A stretch of DNA of 33,880 nt from Bacteroidales bacterium (GCA_016933115.1 JAFGBL010000133.1:1-33880); one strand, 5' to 3'; shown: positions 17,201 to 23,400, counted from the stretch's first letter. Translations and numbers: made by a program. Notes: generated by a model from the letters alone, not told the origin.

Positions 17201-17301
17201 TCAAATTTATGGAAAAAAGGATCAATGAACTCGGTGGAAAATTTGAAATTGAAAGCAGTCGGGGGAGGGGAACGACGATAAAAATGGAAATTCCCGTTTG
17301 A
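14266..17301 (+). CDS. Beta-propeller sensor histidine kinase (Reg_prop, Y_Y_Y, HisKA_3)
   Basis: 1011 residues. Signal peptide 1-19 (MLRFFLLAGLIILISGIRAQ). Residues about 30-680 hold many two-component-propeller repeats of the type G-(N/K)-(L/I)-W-(V/I/L)-(G/S)-(T/S) (for example YLWISTGDGL, NLWVGTDRGL, NIWLGSDGSG, NIWIGTFNNG), which form a periplasmic seven-bladed sensor. Residues about 686-745 form the Y_Y_Y domain (LEYDQNTLTFDY...PGSYTFKVRV). One transmembrane helix at about 773-793. HisKA_3 dimerisation region with phospho-acceptor His823 in AADLHDDVGSGL, then a HATPase with N box REAVHNAVKHSG and G boxes DMGTGFD and FGNGIKFMEKR. It signals to the response regulator 57 bp downstream. The ligand is unknown; in Bacteroidota such propellers often sense glycans. 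Confidence 0.92.
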   Translation: MLRFFLLAGLIILISGIRAQNLNESINLKTYSVEEGLSQSSVQDIAQDVFGYLWISTGDGLNSFDGRAFTRYYFHSLKPGSEQSNSFRNVISDSIGNLWVGTDRGLLYIERSIDTLVQPFLEIPDLLNRSCLPLFLFEDSVAVLVSGLGIINVNLSNHKFRRIPMKGFMTGLRLAGKTKKEIWYGYYPATLVRVRIGENQNLQVQKYELGIHDFGIYISVIKLSEDRYLLTTSNDLFLFSPQSQKLERLKNQLADFLPENVRFRSAIKDMEGKIWLTSQDKGIFIINKDFSLNRRIHEIFHKNKADELYENITLLFKDMEGNIWLGSDGSGLALYVLKKEGFGLVSEIELEQGDKVTPFVRCFYQDKEDNIWIGTFNNGLICWNRESDTFRQIFLGRTNNYPSSNDVFCMAPMKDDRILVGSFTGLWLLNPQNYQVEKLQKLLPGRSIVKITDILAHGNDLFTILLNNNIYQIVFQNASWQLSAMDLPDSVICDKIAIGQSGYIFAFTRNGFYKLKNGSGIFLSYSYQGQQVRFKVNAAYEYKDGTLWLATDFGLVNMDKAGAVISFYDEEGGLPNHYLYGLMPDESGHFWLSSNRGLSRFELSSKQFTNFRLEDGLQSLEFNSGAFYKTQKGEIFFGGIKGFNFFYPDSVNQKKVNNRVMIRSVRINDQPAIFDTCAMAKRFLDLEYDQNTLTFDYTSLGYREIGETGYEYLLEGHDKSWIKAGPNELVRYSGLSPGSYTFKVRVANRVEDSNHPPANMNITIRKAFWMTNSFITGVIVVLISLIIFIVRHFATVRMKKKIAQLERLGEISLIRRRIAADLHDDVGSGLSKLAMMSDKARFKGDDGNEINIYLKKISAEARQMIDQLRVIVWALNPQEDKLESLISYVRHRINEFVEEYPVRYSITIPDEIPDKNITPEFKRNVYYAIREAVHNAVKHSGSGELIVTIDIEAGTMTMFISDMGTGFDREKTDKFGNGIKFMEKRINELGGKFEIESSRGRGTTIKMEIPV

Positions 17302-17344
17302 AATTACTACTAAAGGCGTATAGACAAATACCAGGTATTGTGAT

Positions 17345-17352
17345 TATTTTTG
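17345..17352 (+). promoter_or_regulatory. -7-like element TATTTTTG before the response regulator
   Basis: Matches TAnnTTTG and ends 6 bases before the ATG at 17359. No convincing -33 element is present 20 bp upstream. It could provide a separate nearly leaderless transcript for the regulator in addition to read-through from the kinase gene. Confidence 0.25.
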
Positions 17353-17358
17353 TATCCA

Positions 17359-17988
17359 ATGGAAATTCAAGTTTTAATAGTGGAAGATGACCATGAGATC
17401 AGAGAATGGATGATCGGAGTTATTGCTGCTGCCCCGGGAATTGCATGTATCGGAGCCTATGCCTGCGCTGAATCCTGCATTAAAAATTATGATACCCTTG
17501 AACCTGACGTTGTGATCATGGATATCCACATGCCCGGCATGAATGGCATTGAATGTATTAAAAAGATAAAACCCATAAAACCGGCTGTACAATTCATCAT
17601 GTTCACTGTTTTTGAGGACGATGATAAGGTCTTCGAATCACTATGTGCCGGAGCCAGCGGTTATATCCTGAAAAACACCACACCTGAGAAACTCGTTGAA
17701 TCGATAAAAGACCTGCACAATGGCGGATCGCCCATGACATCCACCATTGCCCGAAAAGTGATACATTCGTTCCGACAACCTGCCAGCAGTTTATCGGAAT
17801 ACAACAAATTGTCCGTCCGTGAAAAGGAATTGCTGGAATTATTGGCAAAAGGTTATCGTTATAAAGAAATTGCGGAAAAACTGTTTATCAGCGTTGAAAC
17901 CGTACGAACCCACATCCGGAATATTTATGAAAAACTACAGGTTCAATCACGTACCGAAGCATTGAATAAAATTTATCCCAGAGGATAA
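17359..17988 (+). CDS. NarL/LuxR-type response regulator
   Basis: 209 residues from ATG 17359; a TTG at 17350 is in frame but not needed. Receiver domain 1-125 with acidic pocket E9/D10/D11 (LIVEDDHE), phospho-acceptor D55 in VVIMDIHMPGMNG, T/S switch in IMFTVFEDD and K in YILKNTTPEKL. C-terminal LuxR/GerE HTH about 145-206: LSVREKELLELLAKGYRYKEIAEKLFISVETVRTHIRNIYEKL. It is the partner of the propeller kinase immediately upstream. The secreted-protein gene 93 bp downstream on the same strand is a candidate target. Confidence 0.93.
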   Translation: MEIQVLIVEDDHEIREWMIGVIAAAPGIACIGAYACAESCIKNYDTLEPDVVIMDIHMPGMNGIECIKKIKPIKPAVQFIMFTVFEDDDKVFESLCAGASGYILKNTTPEKLVESIKDLHNGGSPMTSTIARKVIHSFRQPASSLSEYNKLSVREKELLELLAKGYRYKEIAEKLFISVETVRTHIRNIYEKLQVQSRTEALNKIYPRG

Positions 17989-18028
17989 CCTATCGTCCGA
18001 AATATATGAATTTACTACTTTTATGCGA

Positions 18029-18059
18029 TTGCCCCTCAATTGTTCAGACTGTAATTTTG
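18029..18059 (+). promoter_or_regulatory. Promoter of the tandem-domain secreted protein
   Basis: TTG at 18029-18031, 20-bp spacer, TAATTTTG at 18052-18059. This is a full match to the Bacteroidota pattern. Transcription would start near 18065, giving a leader of about 17 nt. Confidence 0.6.
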
Positions 18060-18081
18060 ATCAATTTTAAAATCCCGAACA

Positions 18082-18891
18082 ATGAAGACTTTTTTTTCTC
18101 TTTCAATTTTAGTCCTTTTTGGGACAATAGCAGGTTTCGGCCAGCGCATCTATTTTTGTGATAACTATACATCCTCAGGCGAGCCGATCGGCGCCAACAC
18201 CAAGGTTTCCTGTCCGGCGGAAGGAGGATATATTTATTTTCTTTATCAAAATGGAGTGAATAACCTTACGAACGGTAACTATTATATCAATGTAGATAAA
18301 CTCACAGGTGACAACTATGTGCCATTTGACGTAAAAACAGTTGTGTCCGATCCGTTGAAAAACTGGTTTGTTCATGATTATAAATTCATGACTGCGGGCG
18401 ATTACCGGATTACTGTAAAAAATTCTGCACTTCAGGAGATGGCTAAGGATTATCTTTCCCTTGTGCCATCCGAATCTCAAAGTTCTTCATCAACATCATC
18501 ATATAATTTTGACGACCCGGCAAGTACATTTTACTACACCTATTCCAAAGTGGAAGCTTCCACTTCTGTGAATTCCATCACGGGAGAAATACCAGCAGCA
18601 TATACTACTTTTAACATTGATGCAAGTCTGGGAGGACGCATTTATTTCAAGGTTTCAAATGAAGGAAAAGCTATTGGAACGGATAAATTTATTGTTTACA
18701 TTGATAAAATGGATGAAGCGGGAGAATACAAGACTCATGATACGAAAACATACGATCTGACGAATAAAAATGCGACCTGGGCGCAGTTTTACTACGATTT
18801 TTATTCCAGCGGAGAATACAGTATTACGGTGTATTCTACCTCCATGGTTTTCATCAATACGGTGAAGATTACGCTCAATTACAAGCAATAA
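18082..18891 (+). CDS. Secreted protein of two tandem related domains, function unknown
   Basis: 269 residues. Signal peptide 1-20 (MKTFFSLSILVLFGTIAGFGQ). Residues about 21-132 and 148-269 are two divergent copies of one beta-rich domain: the first has GGYIYFLYQNG, NYYINVDKL, YDFKxMTAGDYRITV-like elements and the second GGRIYFKVSNEG, KFIVYIDKM and YDFYSSGEYSITVYS in the same order and spacing. A Ser/Thr-rich linker (SSSSTSSYN, near 133-145) joins them. The domains resemble Ig-like or C2-like sandwiches in pattern, but I recognise no named family. There is its own promoter and a strong terminator, so it is monocistronic. It lies directly after the two-component system and may be regulated by it. 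Confidence 0.75.
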   Translation: MKTFFSLSILVLFGTIAGFGQRIYFCDNYTSSGEPIGANTKVSCPAEGGYIYFLYQNGVNNLTNGNYYINVDKLTGDNYVPFDVKTVVSDPLKNWFVHDYKFMTAGDYRITVKNSALQEMAKDYLSLVPSESQSSSSTSSYNFDDPASTFYYTYSKVEASTSVNSITGEIPAAYTTFNIDASLGGRIYFKVSNEGKAIGTDKFIVYIDKMDEAGEYKTHDTKTYDLTNKNATWAQFYYDFYSSGEYSITVYSTSMVFINTVKITLNYKQ

Positions 18892-18927
18892 AGAACTAGG
18901 AAAGGAAAAAACAAGTAATAAACTGGG

Positions 18928-18960
18928 AAAGGAGTTGGATTCAACTCCTTTTATATTTTT
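18928..18960 (+). terminator. Rho-independent terminator
   Basis: Perfect 10-bp stem AAAGGAGTTG (18928-18937) / CAACTCCTTT (18942-18951), loop GATT, followed by TATATTTTT. It ends the transcript of the tandem-domain secreted protein. Confidence 0.8.
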
Positions 18961-19028
18961 GAATCCCAGCGTTACACCCACGTCATATTCAAGCCGGTTT
19001 AGCAACCAGAATTGTAGGCTGAAATATG

Positions 19029-19045
19029 TTGCACCTGCGGCGCAA
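19029..19045. repeat. REP-like hairpin TTGCACC-TGC-GGCGCAA
   Basis: A 7-bp stem with one wobble pair and a 3-nt loop, at the left edge of the hairpin-rich gap. It has the same design as the hairpins in the two direct repeats that follow (short GC-rich stem, 3-nt loop). Confidence 0.5.
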
Positions 19046-19087
19046 AGGCCTAAAAACAATTTCAACATTTCTACCGGCATCCGGCCC

Positions 19088-19219
19088 CTCCGGGGCCAGG
19101 ATACAGTATATTATGCGGACTCAAAATATTCTTTGAATGGAACCACTTAAGGCTCCGTAGGAGCCACATTTTGGTAGAATTATTTATTTCCTTGTATTCA
19201 CGTGCCGTAGGTACGCCAT
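19088..19219. repeat. 132-bp hairpin-bearing repeat, copy 1
   Basis: Copy 2 lies at exactly +233 bp with no net indel. The copy holds GGCTCC-GTA-GGAGCC and CGTGCC-GTA-GGTACG hairpins. A further hairpin, GGCCCC-TCC-GGGGCC (19083-19097), sits at its left edge. The 836-bp gap 18892-19727 shows no convincing gene. Confidence 0.75.
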
Positions 19220-19320
19220 TTTATCAAAAAATAAAATATTTTCTGCCCTACTTTTCCTTCTTGAAACATAGCAGGGCGAGACCGCACGATCAACAACATC
19301 ATTTCCTTCGAAAACCGGCA

Positions 19321-19452
19321 CTCCGGGGCCAGGATACAGTATATTGTGCGGAATCGAAATAGCCAATGAAGGGAACCACTTAAGGCTCCGTAGGAGCCAC
19401 ATGTTGGTAGAATTATTTATTTCCATGTATTCATGTGCCGTAGGTACGCCAT
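19321..19452. repeat. 132-bp hairpin-bearing repeat, copy 2
   Basis: Matches copy 1 over CTCCGGGGCCAGGATACAG, AACCACTTAAGGCTCC, GTTGGTAGAATTATTT-type and TGCCGTAGGTACGCCAT segments. Differences are scattered single bases, mostly in the A/T-rich part between the first two hairpins. The two GTA-loop hairpins are conserved, including a wobble-compatible change (CGTGCC to TGTGCC). Confidence 0.75.
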
Positions 19453-19671
19453 AATATTATTAAATAAAAAATGTTGAATCCGGTGGGGAAATCCCTTCAA
19501 TATCCTCAATTCTTTTCCATGGATTTCAATATGATGTGTAAATCCTGATTACAGAGGTATTGATTATTTTGTCTGAAACGCATCTTTTACGATAAGTGAA
19601 TTTCAACTATATACTCAATTTCAATAATATATTGGCAAAACATAAAGCGATAAAAAATTTCGCCTTAAAAT

Positions 19672-19699
19672 AAAAAAAGGCTGCCCGAGAAGGCAGCCT
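19672..19699 (-). terminator. Rho-independent terminator of the 547-residue secreted protein gene
   Basis: On the minus strand: AGGCTGCC - 6-nt loop - GGCAGCCT followed by a run of seven T. It lies 29 bp beyond the stop codon of the minus-strand gene ending at 19728. Confidence 0.85.
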
Positions 19700-19727
19700 C
19701 AATGCATCTATAATTTTTAAATATCCA

Positions 19728-21371
19728 CTATTCGAAAACGTATTTGGTTAATCCGAGTGAATTGTTTTTCCGGTCACGGCCGAGGAATATCGTCTCGTTC
19801 GAATCGGCTTTCTGAATTAACGGATAACTGCTGTAGCTCAGGTATTCTTTACCGAGTGGGAGTTCGGGATCGCTGATTTTGGCAGTAGTCAGGTCGATCT
19901 TCAGCACTTCCGGCTGATAACTGGCATAATAGGTAGCCCGATCGTTGAAAGCATCAAAAAAGCTATCATATCCCCTTTTGCCCTCAGGCTCGTAAAGAAC
20001 CCAGTAAACCTTCTTTTTATCTCCGGAAGTGACGAAAATATGTTGCATCTGGAATATCTTGTCATCTTTCTGTGTAGCCAGTTGCGGTTCGATGCAATAT
20101 TCAGCTTTTACATTACCCTGGTTGTCGAAATGGAAACAGGTGACGTCCTCATATGCTTTTCGTGCCGTACCTTCAATCATCACCACCCTGGTCCTTTGTC
20201 CTGCTACGATAATATCACCATTATCGAATACTTCAAAAGCCTGGATAGTAAACTTACCGAAATCTTTTTTCGGAACCTTCTTAACGGAGGGAGGAACTAC
20301 CCTGCGGCTTTCAATATCATTGGTGGAAGTAGCCTTGACATATTCCACATTTTGGCCTGATAATTTTACCATCACCAGGTTGTCCGGTTCCAGTTTCGTG
20401 ATCTTCTCCTCGCGCTGGTTATCACGATAATTGAAAAAATCAGGATAACAGGGATTGGAGATATTGGAGAAATCCATAAATTCATCGGCATAATAACTGG
20501 CTTTGTCCGGACTTGTCATACCAAAGAAATACAGATCGTTTCCATCCTGTTCCATTTGTGTAATAACCGTTGCCGGATCAGGCATCGACAAAGTAGTCTG
20601 CGAAACCTTATTTCCATCCCCATCGACCACATATGCCACATATTCCCTGGCATTGCCACCGCTGTTTTTCGAAGGCGCAAAAACGTACAGGGCATTGTAT
20701 TCGGCAAGGTTCCTGTTTTCATATTCGTCCTCTTCATCCGGATTTATTTTTACCAGGTCGGAATATACCAGCGTGTATTTATTCAGATTACCGATGGAAA
20801 CTTCCTTCACTTGCTGATCCAACGTAATGATAAGCAAAATGTATTGTTTACCTTCGTCCTTGCTTTTTTCTTTTACCAATACCAGGTTCGAACCGGTTTT
20901 TGCATCGAAATAGCCTACATAACCTTTATAATTAAAATCTTTCAGACTTTTACTGATGTCGGTTTTCTCCATATCACTGTCGTAACGCTGTTTTTTATTG
21001 TTCCAGGTTTCGGTAAGCGTGATCCTGTAAGCATTCAGATCCATGCTCAAAATGTCAAATGAGGAACAACCACCTACTGAAGTATAAATATAATCATAAG
21101 TCCGTGAAGGTTGATCACTCTTTTTAGCCTTCGGTTCTGATGATTCTTCCTCTTTCAGAAGTTTCAGGTCTTTATCAAAGGAATAATTTACAAATACGGT
21201 TTCTTTCTTCTTTAAGTAACCATAGGATATAGCCAAAGTTTCCTCATCTCCAAAACTGATATCAAAAAGGCCTCCGGCTTGTGCAGCTTTCGACAGAGGT
21301 TGTATACTTTGCTGGGAAAATACCATGTTTGCTGCTAATAACAGGGTAAATAAAAAAATCGTGATTTTCAT
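19728..21371 (-). CDS. Large secreted protein of unknown function
   Basis: 547 residues from ATG 21371; a longer frame to 21434 would run across the predicted promoter, and the signal peptide MKITIFLFTLLLAANMVFSQ begins at 21371. The mature protein is beta-rich with recurring strands of the type YVAYVVDGDGNKV, GKFTIQAFEVFDNGDIIVAGQ and VTCFHFDNQGNVKAEY, a pattern seen in Bacteroidota proteins that may fold as beta-propellers. Acidic linkers (EEESSEPKAKKSD, KINPDEEDEYEN) occur. No catalytic motif is recognised, and there is no C-terminal sorting domain. It has its own promoter (21398-21428) and terminator, so it is monocistronic. Location is periplasm or outer surface. Confidence 0.7.
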   Translation of the reverse strand: MKITIFLFTLLLAANMVFSQQSIQPLSKAAQAGGLFDISFGDEETLAISYGYLKKKETVFVNYSFDKDLKLLKEEESSEPKAKKSDQPSRTYDYIYTSVGGCSSFDILSMDLNAYRITLTETWNNKKQRYDSDMEKTDISKSLKDFNYKGYVGYFDAKTGSNLVLVKEKSKDEGKQYILLIITLDQQVKEVSIGNLNKYTLVYSDLVKINPDEEDEYENRNLAEYNALYVFAPSKNSGGNAREYVAYVVDGDGNKVSQTTLSMPDPATVITQMEQDGNDLYFFGMTSPDKASYYADEFMDFSNISNPCYPDFFNYRDNQREEKITKLEPDNLVMVKLSGQNVEYVKATSTNDIESRRVVPPSVKKVPKKDFGKFTIQAFEVFDNGDIIVAGQRTRVVMIEGTARKAYEDVTCFHFDNQGNVKAEYCIEPQLATQKDDKIFQMQHIFVTSGDKKKVYWVLYEPEGKRGYDSFFDAFNDRATYYASYQPEVLKIDLTTAKISDPELPLGKEYLSYSSYPLIQKADSNETIFLGRDRKNNSLGLTKYVFE

Positions 21372-21397
21372 ATTTAATATTTTATGGATTAGAGGAT

Positions 21398-21428
21398 CAA
21401 AAGTAGGAGGCCGGGTTGGACTGTACAA
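21398..21428 (-). promoter_or_regulatory. Promoter of the 547-residue secreted protein gene
   Basis: On the minus strand TTG (21428-21426), 20-bp spacer, TACTTTTG (21405-21398). Full match to the Bacteroidota consensus. It also decides the start codon, because the longer frame would begin upstream of this promoter. Confidence 0.62.
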
Positions 21429-21573
21429 TAACATATAAGTAGTAATTAACTAACCACTGGTAATTAAAATTTGCGGTATTGTGTATTTATTTAAATTTCG
21501 TCTTATGACAATAATCTGAACCATTTTTCTCGTGTATTATCAAAATATTTTTCCATGAAATTATATTATTTGA

Positions 21574-21603
21574 AAATTATGTCGTATGTTTGCGACATAA
21601 TTT
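21574..21603 (+). promoter_or_regulatory. ArsR operator containing the -7 promoter element
   Basis: A perfect 11-bp inverted repeat, AAATTATGTCG (21574-21584) and CGACATAATTT (21593-21603), encloses an 8-bp spacer TATGTTTG. The spacer is itself a match to the -7 element TAnnTTTG. A bound ArsR dimer would therefore cover the core promoter. TTTG at 21569-21572 is too close for the usual 20-bp spacing. Confidence 0.7.
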
Positions 21604-21610
21604 AATAAAA

Positions 21611-21946
21611 ATGACTTACACAAAATCCATTGTTTTCGATACCCACTTACAGGATGTTGCCAGGTTTGCCAAAGTACTTTCCCATCCGGCCAGATTGGCC
21701 ATTTTACAACACCTTTCCAAGTGCTGTACTTGTAAATCAGGTGATATTGCCAGCGAATTGCCATTGAGCCGGACCACTGTTTCACAGCATTTACAGGAGT
21801 TGAAGAATATGGGATTGGTGAAATACCATGTGGATGGAGTAAAAATTTGTTATGAAGTGGATGTAGATACGTTGATGCAATATAAAGGAACACTGGACAA
21901 TTTCTTTGAAGTTGGATTGCATGAATTGACTTGTGGATGCAAATGA
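21611..21946 (+). CDS. arsR: ArsR-family metalloregulatory repressor
   Basis: 111 residues from ATG 21611; a TTG at 21590 lies inside the operator and is rejected. Winged-helix HTH about 12-90: FAKVLSHPARLAILQHL, then SGDIASELPLSRTTVSQHLQELKNMGLV as the recognition region. A cysteine cluster KCCTCKSGD sits just before the recognition helices, near the position of the ELCVCDL arsenite site of classical ArsR, and two further cysteines occur in the C-terminal LTCGCK. It probably releases its own operator on binding As(III) or a related thiophilic metal. The arsM gene 132 bp downstream on the same strand supports arsenic as the signal. Confidence 0.88.
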   Translation: MTYTKSIVFDTHLQDVARFAKVLSHPARLAILQHLSKCCTCKSGDIASELPLSRTTVSQHLQELKNMGLVKYHVDGVKICYEVDVDTLMQYKGTLDNFFEVGLHELTCGCK

Positions 21947-21952
21947 AAATTA

Positions 21953-22032
21953 GTTTGGGGTTCTGAGTTCTGAATTCAGTATTAAAAGTTTAGGAGTAAT
22001 CAAATCAGAACGCAAAACAGTGAACACCGAAA
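21953..22032. repeat. Heptad tract in opposed orientations between arsR and arsM
   Basis: Plus-strand heptads GTTTGGG, GTTCTGA, GTTCTGA, ATTCAGT, ATTAAAA, GTTTAGG (21953-21994) are followed by minus-orientation heptads TCAGAAC, GCAAAAC, AGTGAAC, ACCGAAA (22005-22032). GTTCTGA at 21967 and TCAGAAC at 22005 are perfectly complementary and can pair. Confidence 0.6.
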
Positions 22033-22078
22033 AAGCAATAAAATATTAACTTATCAACGATAATAACTCAAATAATAT

Positions 22079-22873
22079 ATGGAAGAAACTGTAAAAACAA
22101 TAGAACAAAAAGAACAGGTTGAAAACAGCGCCTGTGGTTGTGGCTCTGGAGGTTGTGGTTGTCACTCGCACGATCACAGCCATCACCATGCTCACGGACA
22201 AGTGGAATTACCCATTCGTTTCCAGATTTTACGTGAAGGCGACCGGGTGGTTGAATTTGGTTCCGGGACAGGCAACGATGTGCTCGCTGCTGCTCAAATG
22301 ATAGGCCCGACCGGAAAAGTTGTCGGAATCGATATTTCGGAAAAAAACATTCAAACAGCCCGGGACTATTCGGATCAATTGCATATAAATAATGTGGAAT
22401 TCCGTCAGGGCGATATTCATGACGTGCCATTACCCAAGGAATATGCTGACATCGTTTTGTCTAACTGCGTTTTTAATCTTCAGGATGATAAGCAAAAGGT
22501 AGCTGATGAAATGTACCGTATTTGTCATCACAACGGGCTTGTTTGTGTTTCCGATTTCGTGATCATGCATGAAATACCTCAGGGTTTGAGGGAAGATGGC
22601 GCGAAACTGGCCGGCTGTATTGGTGATGCCGAACACATCGAAACTTTCATGAATTATTTCCGGAAAACCGGGTTTGAACATGTCGAAATTGTAGAAATTA
22701 AAAAGGTGCACCTGCCCCAGGATATTTTTGAAAAACATTTATCCCAGGAAGATATTGAACAGTATAAAGATATCAGGTCGGAAAAGGGCATCTTCAACGT
22801 AACATTGATCGGGGAAAAGCCCGGAACATGCTCACCTGAAACTTGTTGTTGCAATCCAGATAAGCATAAATAA
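22079..22873 (+). CDS. arsM: Arsenite S-adenosylmethionine methyltransferase with Cys/His-rich N-terminus
   Basis: 264 residues. The methyltransferase fold has the SAM motif VVEFGSGTGNDV (57-68), VVGIDIS (81-87), SNCVFNL with C130, and LAGCIGDAEH with C180. These two cysteines match two of the three arsenic-binding cysteines of characterised ArsM enzymes. The N-terminal region that normally carries the third cysteine is shortened and replaced by a Cys/His cluster (C19, C21, C26, C28, then seven His up to residue 39). The C-terminus has a further cluster (C251, C256-C258). It methylates As(III) to volatile or less retained species in the cytoplasm. It lies after arsR and ends at a terminator. 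Confidence 0.85.
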   Translation: MEETVKTIEQKEQVENSACGCGSGGCGCHSHDHSHHHAHGQVELPIRFQILREGDRVVEFGSGTGNDVLAAAQMIGPTGKVVGIDISEKNIQTARDYSDQLHINNVEFRQGDIHDVPLPKEYADIVLSNCVFNLQDDKQKVADEMYRICHHNGLVCVSDFVIMHEIPQGLREDGAKLAGCIGDAEHIETFMNYFRKTGFEHVEIVEIKKVHLPQDIFEKHLSQEDIEQYKDIRSEKGIFNVTLIGEKPGTCSPETCCCNPDKHK

Positions 22874-22881
22874 TAAAATTG

Positions 22882-22914
22882 ATGGCCGGACATAAATCGT
22901 TCGGCCATTTTTTT
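22882..22914 (+). terminator. Rho-independent terminator of the ars unit
   Basis: ATGGCCG (22882-22888), 13-nt loop, CGGCCAT (22902-22908), followed by seven T. It separates arsR-arsM from the hydrogenase operon. Confidence 0.78.
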
Positions 22915-23030
22915 ATTTAAAATCTGTATAAATTAATCCCTCCCTCTAATTTAAATTTAGTTTAAATAAGCCTATATTAAACTTGAAAATCAAAATTTTA
23001 TAGAAATCAATTTCGGTTATTAATTACTTG

Positions 23031-23058
23031 AATAACAATTTGTTATTTAAATAACAAA
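23031..23058 (+). promoter_or_regulatory. Triple half-site operator upstream of the hydrogenase operon
   Basis: AATAACA (23031-23037), TGTTATT (23041-23047) and ATAACAA (23051-23057) alternate in orientation. The last two form a perfect 20-bp palindrome at 23039-23058 of the type TTGTTA-N6-TAACAA, which resembles CRP/FNR-family sites. Its centre lies about 60 bp before the predicted transcription start, a standard activator distance. Confidence 0.6.
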
Positions 23059-23071
23059 CAAGGATGTGTTT

Positions 23072-23103
23072 TTTGCATTAATTTTACTATTGATATATGT
23101 TAT
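23072..23103 (+). promoter_or_regulatory. Probable promoter of the hydrogenase operon
   Basis: TTTG at 23072-23075, 20-bp spacer, TATGTTAT at 23096-23103 (two departures from TAnnTTTG at the 3' end). The imperfect -7 element would fit a promoter that depends on the activator site just upstream. Confidence 0.45.
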
Positions 23104-23133
23104 TATTATCATATGTATTAATGTTAATCAATT

Positions 23134-23400
23134 ATGTGTCTGGCAGTTCCTGGTAAAATATTATCATTTGATTCTTTGGGCGAACTTAAGATGGCGTCGG
23201 TAGATTTTGGTGGTGTTGTAAGGGATATCTGTGTTGAATGGCTTCCAGAGGTTAAGAAAGGAGATTATATCCTGGCACACGTTGGTACGGCATTGAGCAT
23301 TATTGATGAAGAAAGCGCGAAAGCATCCCTTGAAGCCTTTGACGAGATAGAAAAATTATTGGAGCAGGAAGCATCTGAAAATCCGGTTGATCAAAGCTAA
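23134..23400 (+). CDS. hypC: [NiFe]-hydrogenase maturation chaperone HypC/HupF
   Basis: 88 residues, the usual size. It starts MCLAVPGKI, the HypC signature with the essential Cys2. The middle has GGVVRDICVEWLPEVKKGDYILAHVGTALSIID, typical of the OB-like fold. A Glu-rich helix ends the protein. HypC/HupF carries the Fe(CN)2CO unit with HypD and delivers it to the hydrogenase large subunit, or protects the active site of O2-exposed hydrogenases (HupF). It is the first gene of the operon and 172 bp ahead of the small subunit. HypA, B, D, E and F are not in the window. Confidence 0.93.
   Translation: MCLAVPGKILSFDSLGELKMASVDFGGVVRDICVEWLPEVKKGDYILAHVGTALSIIDEESAKASLEAFDEIEKLLEQEASENPVDQS

Noticed and set aside
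18655-19080. 141-codon minus-strand frame reaching into the repeat region
   Set aside because: Overlaps the tandem-domain gene and its terminator; composition is that of a shadow frame.
19171-19362. 63-codon plus-strand frame between the two repeats
   Set aside because: Consists largely of repeat hairpin sequence; no family resemblance.
18892-19727. Insertion sequence or tRNA in the gene-poor gap
   Set aside because: No transposase frame, terminal inverted repeats or tRNA cloverleaf seen; content is repeats, a terminator at each side and AT-rich sequence.
20029-20430. 133-codon plus-strand frame
   Set aside because: Lies wholly opposite the 547-residue secreted protein gene, which has a signal peptide, promoter and terminator.
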